The notes under the pieces are model-generated. The model had not been told where the DNA came from. It ran no database searches and was given only the letters and a program-made list of their open reading frames with translations. Shown here in pieces: positions 1-10,266 of a stretch of DNA of 64,000 nt. The position numbers and the translations under genes are program-made. Where the stretch lies: NCBI GenBank assembly GCA_963700305.1, contig CAVOXB010000021.1:1-64000 (forward strand), written 5' to 3'. This DNA comes from Desulfomonile sp963700305 (GTDB lineage: Bacteria > Desulfobacterota > Desulfomonilia > Desulfomonilales > Desulfomonilaceae). Position 1 is the stretch's first letter, and every line of letters starts with the position of its first letter.

Positions 1-1
1 G

Positions 2-235
2 CTTGTTGCCGATCGTCCTTACGCCCACGACATCTGTGAAGATGCGGCAGTCTTTTTCGATCCGAACAGCCCGGCGGATTTTGCCCAAAAGGCGACCAAT
101 CTCTTGAGCAATGATAAGCTCCGACAGGATCTCATTTCGAAAGGCCTTGCGCTGATCGAACGCCGCCGCGAAGCCGAGCCTTACAAACAGATCGTACAAA
201 TCCTGCTTGATGTTGCTGACCGCGGCCGACGCTGA
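2..235 (+). CDS. Glycosyltransferase family 4, C-terminal fragment
   Basis: Only the last 77 residues are in the window; the start lies before base 1. The reading frame starting at base 2 is open to a TGA at 233-235. The visible stretch (starting LVADRPYAHDICEDAAVFFD) matches the end of the GT-B donor-nucleotide half of family 4 glycosyltransferases: a Glu in the E-D-A-A-x-F-F-D-P pattern, a 'PxSPxDFA' loop, then the helical tail. Such enzymes transfer a sugar from an NDP-sugar to a lipid-linked or growing glycan at the cytoplasmic face. It sits 38 bases before the asparagine synthetase, in an exopolysaccharide-type cluster. Donor and acceptor cannot be judged from this piece. Confidence 0.75.
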   Translation, partial: LVADRPYAHDICEDAAVFFDPNSPADFAQKATNLLSNDKLRQDLISKGLALIERRREAEPYKQIVQILLDVADRGRR

Positions 236-273
236 GAATATTCGCGGAGGACAATAGGAGCGTGCTCTAGTCA

Positions 274-2184
274 ATGTGCGGAATCGCCGGCCTTGTGGGT
301 GAATTCATCCACGGTCTTGCAGATCGTATGAATGCGGTGCAAAGGCATCGCGGCCCTGACGGAGAGGGAATCTTCGAGGACCAGGAGGCAGGGTGCGCTC
401 TGGGGCATGTTCGTCTTGCGATCCTCGATCCCACACCGAGGGCAAGCCAGCCCATGATTTCAGCCGACGGCCGTTATGTCCTTGTTTACAACGGAGAAAT
501 CTACAACTTTCGACAATTGAGACGAGATCTGGAAGCGAGCGGGAGACGTTTCACTTCAACCGGCGACACGGAAGTGCTTTTGCAGGGCCTCGCACAATAC
601 GGCGAAGCATTTGTGTCTCGCCTCAACGGGATGTTTGCCTTTGCTCTCTGGGATCGAGTTGCCCGGGAATTGTTGATCGCCCGCGATCCTATGGGCGTTA
701 AGCCACTCTATTATTGCATACCTAAATCTGACGCCGTCCTTTTTGCAAGCGAAATAAAAGCGTTACGTGAACACCCCGGATTTGACCCTGCTCCGGATTT
801 CACAGCACTTCTGCAGCATCTGGTGTTTTGCCACGCTTCCTCTGACAGGACCGCCATAAAGGGCGTGAAGCGGCTGCCGCCTGGTTGCCTGGCTCGTTGG
901 AGCGCAGACGATCCGGTTCTAAGGCTCAAACGTTATTGGAAGCCTTCCGCACCGGATTACACTGGGTCTAAGGCCGATGCGGTGAGCATGCTGAGAAACA
1001 GCATCGCATCATCTGTCGAAAGGCAAATGGTGTCTGATGTCCCTGTAGGAGTTTTTCTCAGTGGGGGCTTGGATAGCAGCTACCTCACAATATTGTCTAA
1101 ACATTATGCCACTTCGGGTTACAAGGGTTTCAACGTATGCTTTGCCGATTCGGATAACATGCTCGACCAGGTTGATCCCGACCTTCCTCATGCGAGGAAT
1201 CTGTCAGACAATCTTGAAATGGATTTGGAAGTCACAGAACTTCGTCACTCTATAGCGGATTTATTACCTCGCCTGGTGTGGCATTTGGACGAGCCGCTTG
1301 TCGATCCGGCCGCTATCGCAACGTACCTCGTCTGCAAGCGGGCGAGGGAATTAGGGACCCCCGTGTTGTTGTCAGGGCAAGGGGCTGATGAACTCTTTTG
1401 CGGATATCCACGCTATTGGGTGATGAAAACCACAGGGTGGCTTGAATCGTTGCCGCTAGGCCTGAGGACAATTCTCGTGAACTCCGTGAACCTTCTTCCT
1501 GCTGCCATGGAGGGTAGAGCTGGAGCGGGCTTTCGCCGCGTTCGCCGTGCTTTACGAGGGGTGAACAAAGACTCTGAGCTTCGTTTTCTGGATTTGTGTG
1601 CAGCTTCTCCTCAGGAAGAGGCTTTTGGTGTTTTGTCTTCCCGATTCATTGAGGAATTAAACAACGAAACCGCTTTTGATGATTGTGTAGCTCAATTTCG
1701 ATCCAGCACGTCAAATGATCTCGTCCGCTTTCGGGAAAGAGACCTTTCCACTTATTTGCCCAACCATAACTTACTCTACACGGACAAAATGGGGATGGCA
1801 GTTGGGGTGGAAGCTCGAGTGCCGTACCTCGACATGGAGGTGGTGGAACAGACGCTCCGATTTCCGATTGACTGGATGCTCAGGGGATCAAAAACCAAAG
1901 TGTTGTTCCGGGAATGCGCCAACGGCACTGTCCCGGATACTATTATTCGGCGCAAGAAAACCGGATTCACTGCGCCTTATCGCAAATGGCTGCGTTACGA
2001 TTTGGCAGAAATGTGGAACGACGTCCTCTCTGAAAAAGCTGTTCGAGACCGCGGCTGGTTCGATTACCACGCTCTCCAACGCGCACGAGAAAAAAGCCAG
2101 TCCGGAAAGGACGATCTTTATATGCTTCAATGGGCAGCGTTGACGGTGGAGCTTTGGGCCCGCCACTTTCTGGATAAGACATAG
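274..2184 (+). CDS. asnB: Asparagine synthetase (glutamine-hydrolysing)
   Basis: A class B asparagine synthetase: makes asparagine, or amidates a related carboxylate, from glutamine and ATP. The protein begins MCGIAGL, so Cys2 becomes the N-terminal nucleophile of the glutaminase domain (about residues 2-210), with NGEIYN at 73-78 and RHRGPDG at 24-30. The synthetase domain carries the ATP pyrophosphatase loop SGGLDSS at 263-269 and a downstream GQGADELFCGYPRY stretch. At 636 residues it is normal length. The start is fixed because the Cys must follow Met1, although the upstream AGGAG is rather far away. AsnB paralogs are common in exopolysaccharide clusters, and the neighbours (glycosyltransferases, heparinase-like protein, two-domain dehydrogenase) suggest a role in sugar amidation rather than housekeeping; that role is inferred. 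Confidence 0.93.
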   Translation: MCGIAGLVGEFIHGLADRMNAVQRHRGPDGEGIFEDQEAGCALGHVRLAILDPTPRASQPMISADGRYVLVYNGEIYNFRQLRRDLEASGRRFTSTGDTEVLLQGLAQYGEAFVSRLNGMFAFALWDRVARELLIARDPMGVKPLYYCIPKSDAVLFASEIKALREHPGFDPAPDFTALLQHLVFCHASSDRTAIKGVKRLPPGCLARWSADDPVLRLKRYWKPSAPDYTGSKADAVSMLRNSIASSVERQMVSDVPVGVFLSGGLDSSYLTILSKHYATSGYKGFNVCFADSDNMLDQVDPDLPHARNLSDNLEMDLEVTELRHSIADLLPRLVWHLDEPLVDPAAIATYLVCKRARELGTPVLLSGQGADELFCGYPRYWVMKTTGWLESLPLGLRTILVNSVNLLPAAMEGRAGAGFRRVRRALRGVNKDSELRFLDLCAASPQEEAFGVLSSRFIEELNNETAFDDCVAQFRSSTSNDLVRFRERDLSTYLPNHNLLYTDKMGMAVGVEARVPYLDMEVVEQTLRFPIDWMLRGSKTKVLFRECANGTVPDTIIRRKKTGFTAPYRKWLRYDLAEMWNDVLSEKAVRDRGWFDYHALQRAREKSQSGKDDLYMLQWAALTVELWARHFLDKT

Positions 2185-2229
2185 ATTCTCACGCAGTAGT
2201 GAGAGCGATCCCGCCTCGAGGAGTATCTC

Positions 2230-4378
2230 TTGCAGCAAGTTGTTCAAAGTATCCGAAGTGGTCGATTAAGCCTGGCAAGTGTTCCTGAGCCTCTAGTGCG
2301 ACCAGGCCACGTGCTGATTGCTAATCAGGCGTCTGTCATTTCGGCCGGGACTGAAAAAATGGCGATGGAACTTGCTAGCAAGTCTCTGCTGGGCAAAGCT
2401 CTGGAGAGGCCCGATCAGGTTCGCCGCGTCCTGGAAAAGCTGCGAAACGAAGGCATTCTTCAGACCATCGCCCAGGTACGAGAAAGACTGGATGAGCCCA
2501 TGTCCATGGGTTACTCGTCAGCCGGGGTCGTTCTGGCTTGCGGATCAGGGGTGCAGGAGTTCAAACCAGGTCAGCGGGTTGCCTCAAACGGTCCTCACGC
2601 TGGAGTTGTATGCGTGCCGAAACATCTTGCCGCACTTATCCCGGACAACGTTCCCGTTGAGCATGCAGCGTTTGCCGTTTTGGGAGCCATTGCTTTGCAG
2701 GGTGTTCGCCTTTCCCGTGCCACCCTGGGCGAGACTGTGCTGGTAATCGGACTGGGGCTCATCGGACAGCTCACTGTGACCTTGTTGAGAGCAGCAGGCG
2801 TTCGGGTGCTTGGGGTTGACCTCGATGCCGCTAAATGCACCCTGGCAGTCGAAAAGATGGGTGCAGAAATGGCTCGGCCGGATGTGTCGGCGCAGACAGT
2901 GCTGGAATTAACCAGGGGCTTGGGCGCAGATTCGGTGCTAATCACTGCGTCGACCAAATCTAAGGCTCCTATGGATTTGGCAGCGGCCGCTGTCCGGCCG
3001 AAGGGACGAATAGTCCTCGTGGGTGTTGTCGGACTGGAGTTGGACCGGCGTCCATTCTATTTCAAGGAAGCTGAATTCGTCGTGTCTTGTTCATATGGTC
3101 CTGGTCGCTACGATCCAGGATATGAAGAACAGGGCCATGATTATCCTCCAAGTTATGTCCGCTGGACTGAGCAGCGGAACATTCAGGCAGTGCTTGACCT
3201 GATGGGGTCCGGCAGATTGGATGTGTCTCCACTCATCACTCACCGATTCTCTATCGAGATGGCTGAGGCTGCTTATCAGCTCATCGAGACAGGCAAGGAG
3301 CCGCACCTGGGGATTGTGCTGACATACCCCGAAGCCGAAAACAAGCAGCCGGTAAGTCGAATCGAGTTACAGTCGCCCGGCAAGGCCCTGAATGACGATC
3401 TTGCCATCGGCCTCATAGGCGCAGGCAACTTCGCTCGGGTGGTCATGCTGCCTCTGCTCAGTAGAATTCCTGGGGTACGTCTCCACACGATTTGTTCCGC
3501 GGGTGGCCTGACCGCTGGCCATTCTGGACAGAAATGGGGATTCGAAAGCAGCAGTCACCGACGAAGACGAGATATTCGGAGACGAAAATATCAAAGCCGC
3601 GTTCATTCTGACTCGCCATGATCTTCACTCAAGTCATGTAACTAAGGCGCTTCGCAGTGGGAAAAGTGTCTTCGTTGAAAAACCCCTGGCATTGACGATT
3701 GAAGAAATCGGGGAAATCGAATCGGCTGTGCAAGATTGCCCCTCTCCAGCAGTCCTGATGGTGGGGTTCAACCGGCGCTTTTCGACTGCTGCCCGCAAAG
3801 TTAAGCAGTTCTTTGCAGACGTCAGCGCTCCGTTGACAGTCTCCGTGAGATTCAACGCAGGATCTGTCCCAGCGGAGCATTGGGCTCAAGATGACGAAAT
3901 TGGCGGAGGCCGAATCATTGGAGAAGCATGCCACGCAATCGATTTGGCAACATTTCTGACAGGAAGCCTGCCAATTAGGGTTTTCGCCGAATCCATCGGC
4001 GGATTTCAAGCGCCAGATATCACCGACGATCAGTGCTTCATCACTTTGCGGCACGCAAACGGTTCAATATCTAGCGTCGCCTACCTGGCAGGTGGCGACA
4101 AAGCGTTCCCCAAGGAGCGAGTGGAAGTCGTTGGGGGCGGGCGGATTGCAGTTATAGAGGATTTCCGGAAGGTCACTTTATGCGCAGGAGGGAAGATCAC
4201 TCAGCATAAGGGTTGGAAACAGGACAAGGGGCATTCAGAGGAAGTGGAAGCCTTTGTGGCATCCGTAAAAGAAGGTAAGCCATCTCCCATTCCGTGGAGC
4301 GAGCTTCGTTCCGTATCGCTTGCCGCCATTCTAGCCGTCAGAAGCCTTCGGGAAGGGTACCCATTCGAAATTCCATGA
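2230..4378 (+). pseudogene. Two-domain oxidoreductase (zinc-type ADH plus Gfo/Idh/MocA), frameshifted
   Basis: The first part (TTG start at 2230, preceded by GAGGAG) reads as a medium-chain dehydrogenase: GroES-like half, then a Rossmann half with VIGLGLIGQL. From about residue 395 it runs into a second Rossmann fold (AIGLIGAGNFARVV) typical of Gfo/Idh/MocA enzymes. Near base 3547, in the run GAAAGC, the frame changes; the rest continues from 3548 to 4378 with VFVEKPLAL and GFNRRFS, the family's conserved EKP and N-R-R-F motifs, and a conserved C-terminal domain. Removing one A restores a single protein of about 716 codons. This fused architecture is known from bacterial exopolysaccharide clusters, where it is thought to act on a nucleotide sugar. 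Its end overlaps the next ATG (ATGA at 4375), so the pair was translationally coupled. Confidence 0.85.
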
Positions 4379-6221
4379 CAAATCAGCAAATGTTTAGGGC
4401 TCTGCGCACCATTAGCTATATCCGTCCATCGCAGTTGTTTAGGCGGCTCGCAAACATAGCTGATCAGAAAGTCACTTCACGGGATTCTTCATAGAGTACC
4501 TGAAGAGCCGCTTTCTGTGGCGTTGAGGGATGACTTTCCTGTGCTGCCGGTCCTGGATGACAAAGAGTCTTCGCCGGGTTTATTTATTGACAGGCTTGAA
4601 CGTGGCATATTTACTCATCTCAACGAAGAAAAGGATTTGGGGCGTGAATTCCCCGACTGGCGGCTTGGGCCTCAAAAGGCCTACAGACTCTGGACCATCA
4701 CACTGCATTATCATCAATGGGCATACGATTTGGCCAAGGTCGTGGCGCAAGAGTGGCCGAAAGCCGATGCCGCAGCGACCTTGTTCAAGCACTATGTCAT
4801 GGACTGGATTATCCGGTGTGATGTTTCTCAGCCAGGAGCCAGAGATTTGGCCTGGAATTCTTATGCCGTCTCTACAAGAATTGCATGGTGGGTGCGTTCA
4901 TATCAGACGATTCCGAAAGAATGGTGGCTCTGCAATCCAGATTTCTTGAACTGTTTTCTGAAAAGCATGTGGCGCCAAGCGGCCTACCTGAACACGCATC
5001 TGGAATACGACCTCCGGGCCAATCATCTCATGCGGGACACCGTTGGTCTAGCCTTGGCAGGCCGGTTCTTTTCGGGCCCCCTACCGCAGACCTGGCTGAA
5101 CACTGCCACTCGCCTTGCATTGGATCAGATTGAAGAGCAAGTTTTGCCGGATGGCGGACACTTTGAACGCAGTCCAATTTATCACCTTCACATAATGGAA
5201 GACTTACTCAATCTGACCATATTGGTGGAAGACTGCCGAACACGAGAGGAAATATCTCACGCGTGGAGAAATATGGCCGAGTGCCTGATCTGGCTCCGAC
5301 ATCCGGATTCACAGATACCGCTGCTAAACGATGCGGCCTTGAACGGCGCCTGCCATCCAGATCTGATGTTGGCACAAACCGAACTCACGGACAGTGAAAT
5401 CGATATATCACTCCCGGCTGGGGGAAGGCTCTTTCCTGACTTCGGTCTTTTCGTCTGGCATGGAGACCCGTGGAGCGTTTTCTTCGATGTGGGTCCGATA
5501 GGAGTCGATTATCAGCCAGGGCACGCTCATGCCGATACTTTGACGGCTGAATTATCTTTTAGAGGCCAACGGCTATTTGTCGATCCTGGAACATTACATT
5601 ACGATTTGAGCGAGAGACGACGAGTACGACCGCTCGACAGCAGCGCATAACACCGTTAGCGTGGACGGGATTGATTCCAGTGAAGTTTGGCATGTGTTCC
5701 GGTGCGGAAGGAGAGCCTACCCTGAAAACGTGCAAATCAAAAAAGCCCAGGATGGTTTCACGATTTCAGCAAGCCATACCGGTTACTGTCATCTGCCAGG
5801 CAGTCCTCGTCCTATTAGAGAAATCACGCTACGCAATAACAGAGAGCTAGTAATAATAGATCGTTGCCTGGGTTCAGGAGCGCATCGACTGTCAGGCGGT
5901 TGGCTGCTAGCGCCCGGCTGGACCTACAAACGATCTGAGCGAGGATGGGAAATCTACATGCGCGACTGCGGCAGCCTTGAAGTGCGCTTGCAAGGCCCTG
6001 CTGACCTCAGACTCTCTGAATCAAGACAGTGGTACCACCCCGAGTTCGGCCTTGAAACAATGGCAGATCGTCTCGAATGGGTTCTCGCAAACTCCCCTTC
6101 CGATGGAAGTCACGACCACCTTCTCACCTCTATAATTTCTGATGCGCATTCTGTACGTTTCGCAATACTTCCCACCCGAAATGGGGGCTCCTTCGGCCCG
6201 CGTTCACGAATTATCCCGTGA
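4375..6221 (+). pseudogene. Heparinase II/III-like polysaccharide lyase family protein, two frameshifts
   Basis: Three consecutive frames together give one heparinase II/III-type protein: 4375-4494 (N-terminus, MTNQQMFRALRTISYIRP), about 4480-5650 (all-alpha domain, with WNSYAVSTRIAWW, NHLMRDTVGLALAGRFF and EQVLPDGGHFERSPIYH), and about 5624-6221 (beta domain, HNTVSVDGIDSSEVWHVFR). The catalytic-region motifs NHL, HFERSPIYH and GHAHADTL are all visible. Changes of frame fall near 4480 and at the G at about 5624; dropping that G yields the expected YDRSTAAHNTVSVDG. Members in exopolysaccharide clusters are thought to trim or modify uronic-acid polymers. The last 80 bases overlap the next gene; a TGATG at 6140-6144 in another frame hints that the real stop may be there. 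Confidence 0.85.
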
Positions 6222-7377
6222 ATGGTCGCGAATGGGCCATGATGTGGCCGTTGTTACGGGCTTTGCTCATCATCCTACGGGTCGAAAAGGTGCGGCGGAT
6301 CGGTGGCGAGTGACCCGCCGGGAATTCATAGACGGAATTGACGTGATTAGAGCCTACGTTTGGGCCACCCCGAACAAAGGCATTGTCAAGCGCATGATTT
6401 CTTATGCAAGTTTCATGGCGTCTGCCAGTGTGATCGGCTCTATCCGTGCCTCAAAGCCGGATGTGGTAATCGCAACGTCACCTCAGCTGCTATGCGGCTT
6501 GGCAGGCTATTTTGTTGCCAAACGATTTGGGGTGCCGTTTGTGTTTGAGGTAAGAGACTTGTGGCCTGAATCCATTCTAGCAGTGGAAGCGATGCGAGAA
6601 AATTTTGTAATACGTTCGCTCAAAGGTCTGGCTAATTTTTTGTATACCAACGCGACAAGAATCGTGACCGTTGGAAAAGGATACAAACAGGAAATCAACG
6701 AACGCTATGGTATTCCTCTGGAACATATGGAAGTCGTTCCGAACGGTATAGATACAAGTCTTTTTGTTCCGAAAAGACGCGAAAATGAAGTGCGCGAGGA
6801 ATTCGGTTGGGGAGATCGATTCGTAGTGCTTTACGTTGGAACGCACGGCATGGCACATGCGCTCCATACTGTCCTAAGTGCAGCGGAAAGGCTTCTCTAT
6901 CAACCTCAGATCCTTTTTGCCTTTGTAGGAGAAGGAGCCGAAAAAGACAATCTTAAGAAATTGGCACTAGCGAAATCGCTCCACAACGTTCAATTTATCG
7001 ATCAGCAACCGAAGGACCGAATCCCACAGTTTCTAGCCGCCGGTGATCTGGGGTTGGTGACGCTGCGTAACACCAAGCTGTTTCAAACCGTGTTGCCCTC
7101 AAAAATCTTCGAATACCTCGGGATGGAAAGGCCTGTTCTGTTGAGCGTAGACGGAGAGGCACGCGATTTGGTCGAAAAAGCCCAGGCCGGGTGGTATGTC
7201 CCGCCTGAAGATCCGGAAGCTCTTTCTGATGCTGTGCTAAGAGGCTATCGAAGTCCGGAACGCCTTTCAGCCATGGGGAAGCGAGGACGAGATTACGTAT
7301 TACTATGCCACACGCGTGAATCTTTGGCAGCAGAGTATATGGACATCCTCGACGGAGTTGTGAAATCCCGACTCTAA
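6142..7377 (+). CDS. Glycosyltransferase family 4 (WbuB-like)
   Basis: A complete 411-residue GT-B retaining glycosyltransferase. It begins MRILYVSQYFPPEMGAPSAR, the usual N-terminal half with the G-A-P-S-A-R acceptor loop, followed by VFEVRDLWPESI and VVTVGKGYK-type segments. The C-terminal half has the donor-binding pattern (VVPNGIDTSLFVP, FVGEGAEKDNL, then PSKIFEYLGMERPVL with the conserved Glu). The WbuB-like subgroup adds N-acetyl-fucosamine-type sugars in O-antigen pathways; the exact sugar here is unknown. It is the last gene of the rightward exopolysaccharide group and faces a broken glycosyltransferase 2 on the other strand. Confidence 0.9.
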   Translation: MRILYVSQYFPPEMGAPSARVHELSREWSRMGHDVAVVTGFAHHPTGRKGAADRWRVTRREFIDGIDVIRAYVWATPNKGIVKRMISYASFMASASVIGSIRASKPDVVIATSPQLLCGLAGYFVAKRFGVPFVFEVRDLWPESILAVEAMRENFVIRSLKGLANFLYTNATRIVTVGKGYKQEINERYGIPLEHMEVVPNGIDTSLFVPKRRENEVREEFGWGDRFVVLYVGTHGMAHALHTVLSAAERLLYQPQILFAFVGEGAEKDNLKKLALAKSLHNVQFIDQQPKDRIPQFLAAGDLGLVTLRNTKLFQTVLPSKIFEYLGMERPVLLSVDGEARDLVEKAQAGWYVPPEDPEALSDAVLRGYRSPERLSAMGKRGRDYVLLCHTRESLAAEYMDILDGVVKSRL

Positions 7378-7476
7378 AACCTTCCCGGCATTTCATACAC
7401 TGAGACAACGAGAGCAAATACTGTCGAACTAATTTCAAAGGCGGATACGCTTGGTCCGCAACGTCCAAGATGCGCT

Positions 7477-8385
7477 TTATGCCATCCTCGATTTCGAGAA
7501 TTCTTCTGTCCCTGACAATTCACTGGATGGATCAGCCCCAGTCTGTGATCCAGAGCAAGCGACTGAAATACCTGAAGGCGACTGCGCTCTCATCTGAAGA
7601 TATGCCTCTTCAGATGAGAGTGAGGCCTTTCTAGCGCGAAAGCGACATTTAACACTAAGTGCAAGAGTCTTCACGAAGCATTTACACCATCCCAAAGTGT
7701 ACGGGAAAAGACCATTCAATCTTCTCGCCCTTGCATATTCTATCCAATAGGCTCCGGCGGTTCTCAACGCCGTGCTCACCCCACCCCACAAAAAGCCGCA
7801 ACCGTGACATCACTGAAAAACACCGCAGCATTTCCTAATTTCAGTTCTCGAAGAAGCATTTCGTAATCGCCTGCGATCCTGAATGTTTCGTCAAAACGGC
7901 CATGGATTTCGAAAAACGAGCGGCGATGAAATGTGCCCTGATGAGGCAAACCGTCCAATTGATGGCTGCAATCCCCCCAAGAGCCAACGATTTTTCCGTC
8001 CTCCGATATCACGGCAACTTTCCCGTAAGCGAGCCTTGCCGCTGGTCCAATATCGGCTAGTTTTGTTGACATTGCGCTCAGAAACGTCTGGTGTCATAAG
8101 AAAATCGTCCGCCCCCAGGAAGATGATCCATTCTCCGCTTGCCCTATCAACCCCTTTGTTCATCGCGTGATAAATGCCCCGATCCGGCTCGGATAACCAG
8201 CAATCGATAAGGGGCGCGTTCAATTCTATAGTTTCAAGCGTTCGATCCACAGATCCACCATCTATGATTATCAATTCTTTATTAGAGTAGGCCTGGTCGG
8301 CAACACTGTCTATACACCGCTGCAAAGTTTTGGCCCCATTAAGTACGACCACGATGACTGTTATGCTCACTCCATTTAGGTTCAT
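7477..8385 (-). pseudogene. Glycosyltransferase family 2, two frameshifts
   Basis: Begins at ATG 8385, preceded by AAGAAGGA. The N-terminal GT-A region is clear: ITVIVVVLNGAKTLQRCIDS, ELIIIDGGSVDRT, LSEPDRGIYHAMNKG, and the DxD-type GADD in EWIIFLGADDFL. Near 8068 the frame changes and the protein continues (LADIGPAARLAYGKV, LPHQGTFHRRSFFEIHGRFD, DYEMLLRELKLG, all standard in WcaA/WcaE-like enzymes). Near 7790 it changes again, into GGVSTALRTAGAYW then EYARARRLNGLFPYTLGW, and stops at 7477. The family uses NDP-sugars at the cytoplasmic membrane face. The gene is convergent with the glycosyltransferase 4 gene. A long perfect hairpin lies in its last third. Confidence 0.8.
7587..7620. repeat. 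Perfect 14-bp stem hairpin
   Basis: CTCTCATCTGAAGA at 7587-7600 and its exact reverse complement at 7607-7620 are separated by a 6-base loop (TATGCC). The stem lies inside the 3' part of the broken glycosyltransferase 2, between it and the convergent gene. There is no T-tract on either side, so a classical terminator is not evident; it could still limit convergent transcription. Confidence 0.7.
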
Positions 8386-8853
8386 ATTTCCTTCTTGCCT
8401 GCAAAAGTCACTGTCCACCTTTTCTGAACATACCTCTCCGTAATGCCCCGAGTCAACGATGCGCCTCAATTTCTTTCACAACCAAACCCAACTCTATATT
8501 GTCGAGGCAGGTATCGTGTCCTCGCTTGTCAGGCCAAATTGCCCCACTATTCCATGAAGACAAAGACACGAGAGGATCATATACGGACATCTCATGAAAA
8601 CACCGTTCTGGGTCTAGCTTGCCATAGTCCATAACAGGCCGCATTCCGGCATAACCCGTCGGGTTGATTTCTCGGCCAGAGACCAAGGTCCGGTGTGCTT
8701 AGAGGTTCTGGAGCGTTACGGCTTTGAACTTATCAAAGGAGCCCTTGTTACGGCTGAGCCGGGAAGAATAAGGATTCGACCGCCCGAAAATCCCAATCAA
8801 TGAGCCCTTGTCCGGACCTTGAGCAATTCTTCGCTATGAGCTCTATACAAAAT

Positions 8854-8915
8854 TATGTCTCGAATTCTCCTGAACAGCTTACCTCCGCTGGATTCGATCC
8901 AATACAGCACCTGCA
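8854..8915 (+). repeat. Repeat copy A flanking the MntA/HepT pair
   Basis: About 62 bases closely match 10055-10117. Both copies begin ATGTCT and stay in frame to a shared Thr-Cys-Arg; the encoded segments are MSRILLNSLPPLDSIQYSTC here and MSSIRLNSFPPLDSIEYKTC in copy B. Several differences are conservative, so the copies look like duplicated 5' ends of a small gene. The two lie in direct orientation on either side of the toxin-antitoxin genes. Confidence 0.65.
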
Positions 8916-9039
8916 GATTTATCGGAATACTATCAAAGTGATCGCAATATCTGAAATCGTTTGTCGGATGTTTGAATGTGCGTCCGTCTGGGATGTGAGA
9001 TCTGCAAATTCATCTCTATCGTTCTGATGCGACCCATGA

Positions 9040-9384
9040 TTACTGTTCCTCCGGAGGTATAATCGCTTCAAGGCTTGCAATGAGCGATGGAATGTGGCGT
9101 GTGGCCACTTCCCAAAGAATGTCGTAGTCCACCCCCATGTAGTCATGGACGATGCGGTGACGGATGCCGGTGATATTCGTCCACGGGATCTCCGGGTGCG
9201 CCTTCTGTGTAGGAATCGAGACTCGTGCTGCGGCCTCACCGATGGTCTGAATAAGATGTGCAATGACGAAGCGAAGGTCCTCGTCTGCGTCATAATCGGC
9301 TCTTAACCGTCCTGCCACTCGAACCGATATCTTACGTGCCATATCGAGCATGTGGCCGAGATATACGGTGTCATCTTTCTGCAT
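9040..9384 (-). CDS. hepT: HepT-like HEPN ribonuclease toxin
   Basis: A 114-residue all-helical HEPN protein. It carries the HEPN RNase motif R-x4-H-x-Y as R75-HRIV-H80-D-Y82 and a conserved N-terminal helix with L-x-H-M-L-D-M. In the characterised MntA/HepT family the HEPN partner is the toxin that cleaves RNA and is silenced when MntA adds AMP to the Tyr of the R-x4-H-x-Y motif; both toxin residues and that Tyr are present here. The start is ATG 9384, which overlaps the end of mntA by 14 bases; a longer reading to 9411 is open but lacks support. Together the pair form a compact two-gene operon flanked by direct repeats. Confidence 0.88.
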   Translation of the reverse strand: MQKDDTVYLGHMLDMARKISVRVAGRLRADYDADEDLRFVIAHLIQTIGEAAARVSIPTQKAHPEIPWTNITGIRHRIVHDYMGVDYDILWEVATRHIPSLIASLEAIIPPEEQ

Positions 9385-9676
9385 AGAGTACCTCCGCCTC
9401 GGCCAGCACACGATCTCTTAACCTTCGGTTGAGGTCCTCGGGATTGACAAGGTCCACCTTCCTGCCGCCCAGCAGTGCGGACAGGTCCTCCTCTATGTCC
9501 ACGATTTCCCACCCTGGATTATGGTCCGGTGCGAATTCCACGAGAACATCCACGTCGCTATCCGGTCCAAAATCGTCCCGCACTGCAGAACCAAAGCAGG
9601 CCATCCAACGAATATGACGCCTACGGCAAAATGCCGTGAGCTTTTCCTTGGGCACATCTATGTGTATCACGTTCAT
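9371..9676 (-). CDS. mntA: MntA-like nucleotidyltransferase antitoxin
   Basis: A 101-residue minimal nucleotidyltransferase. The signature G29-S30-x10-D41-x-D43 is complete in the stretch CFGSAVRDDFGPDSDVDVLV, with a third acidic residue in KVDLV about 40 residues later. Family members use ATP to AMPylate the HepT toxin in the cytoplasm. Its C-terminus overlaps hepT, so the two are co-translated. The region upstream (9677-9900) holds a small inverted repeat at 9842-9858 that could be part of the promoter or an operator. Confidence 0.88.
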   Translation of the reverse strand: MNVIHIDVPKEKLTAFCRRRHIRWMACFGSAVRDDFGPDSDVDVLVEFAPDHNPGWEIVDIEEDLSALLGGRKVDLVNPEDLNRRLRDRVLAEAEVLYAER

Positions 9677-10266
9677 ACCTCGCTGGTAGTCAAGAAATTT
9701 GATAGCCCATCTGGCTCCACCAGCCAGCTTGATCCGTACCTATTTTACGATGATTACCTGTTTCACCGTGCGATCCTTTAGGTAATCAGTCAGATCGAGA
9801 AAAAATTACACTAAAGCGGCTCATAAAACCAGCTGAATTCTATATGCTTATAGCATATCTGCATTTTCGGCAGGGACGCAAGAGGATCACATCAGGTCGG
9901 AAAAGTCCTGATGCCTAGCCGTAGGTTCCGGCCCGGTGCCTTTCACCAACGGGTTAGACTTATTCGCAGATTCGTAAAGGTTTTTTCGTCATATATGGGG
10001 AATTGTCAGATGACAAAGAACCTGTGATCAGAACCGGTAACCTGATCACAAAGATATGTCTTCAATTCGTCTGAACAGCTTTCCTCCGCTGGACTCTATC
10101 GAATACAAAACTTGCAGGTCGAAAGGTGGCCCGTCATATTCTTCGCAATCCCCGACATCGAGGTGCAAACCGTACCATTTGGTGACGAGATAGGCAGCAA
10201 TCCCATTTCACTTGCGCATTCCTTCTTGACGATCAGGTCTCAGCATCGCAAGGGGATGATCGGCGT
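9677..10266. other. Intergenic region with two inverted repeats
   Basis: No convincing gene. It contains a short inverted repeat at 9842-9858 (ATATGCT, 3-base spacer, AGCATAT) upstream of mntA, and a 9-bp perfect stem at 10023-10031/10042-10050 (TGTGATCAG with loop AACCGGTAAC) immediately before repeat copy B. Neither stem is followed by a T-run. The rest shows no recognisable structure. Confidence 0.55.
10055..10117 (+). repeat. Repeat copy B flanking the MntA/HepT pair
   Basis: Second member of the pair described at 8854. It starts right after a 9-bp stem hairpin and runs in the same orientation as copy A. Its frame stays open about 45 codons to a TAG, with no recognisable domain. Confidence 0.65.

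Noticed and set aside
8453..8803. Protein-like frames upstream of the broken glycosyltransferase 2 (leftward 8453-8686; rightward ending TGA 8803 with CLEVLERYGFELIKGALV)
   Set aside because: No start codon with a ribosome site for the rightward piece, no known domain in either, and the two overlap on opposite strands. They may be gene remnants, but nothing supports a call.
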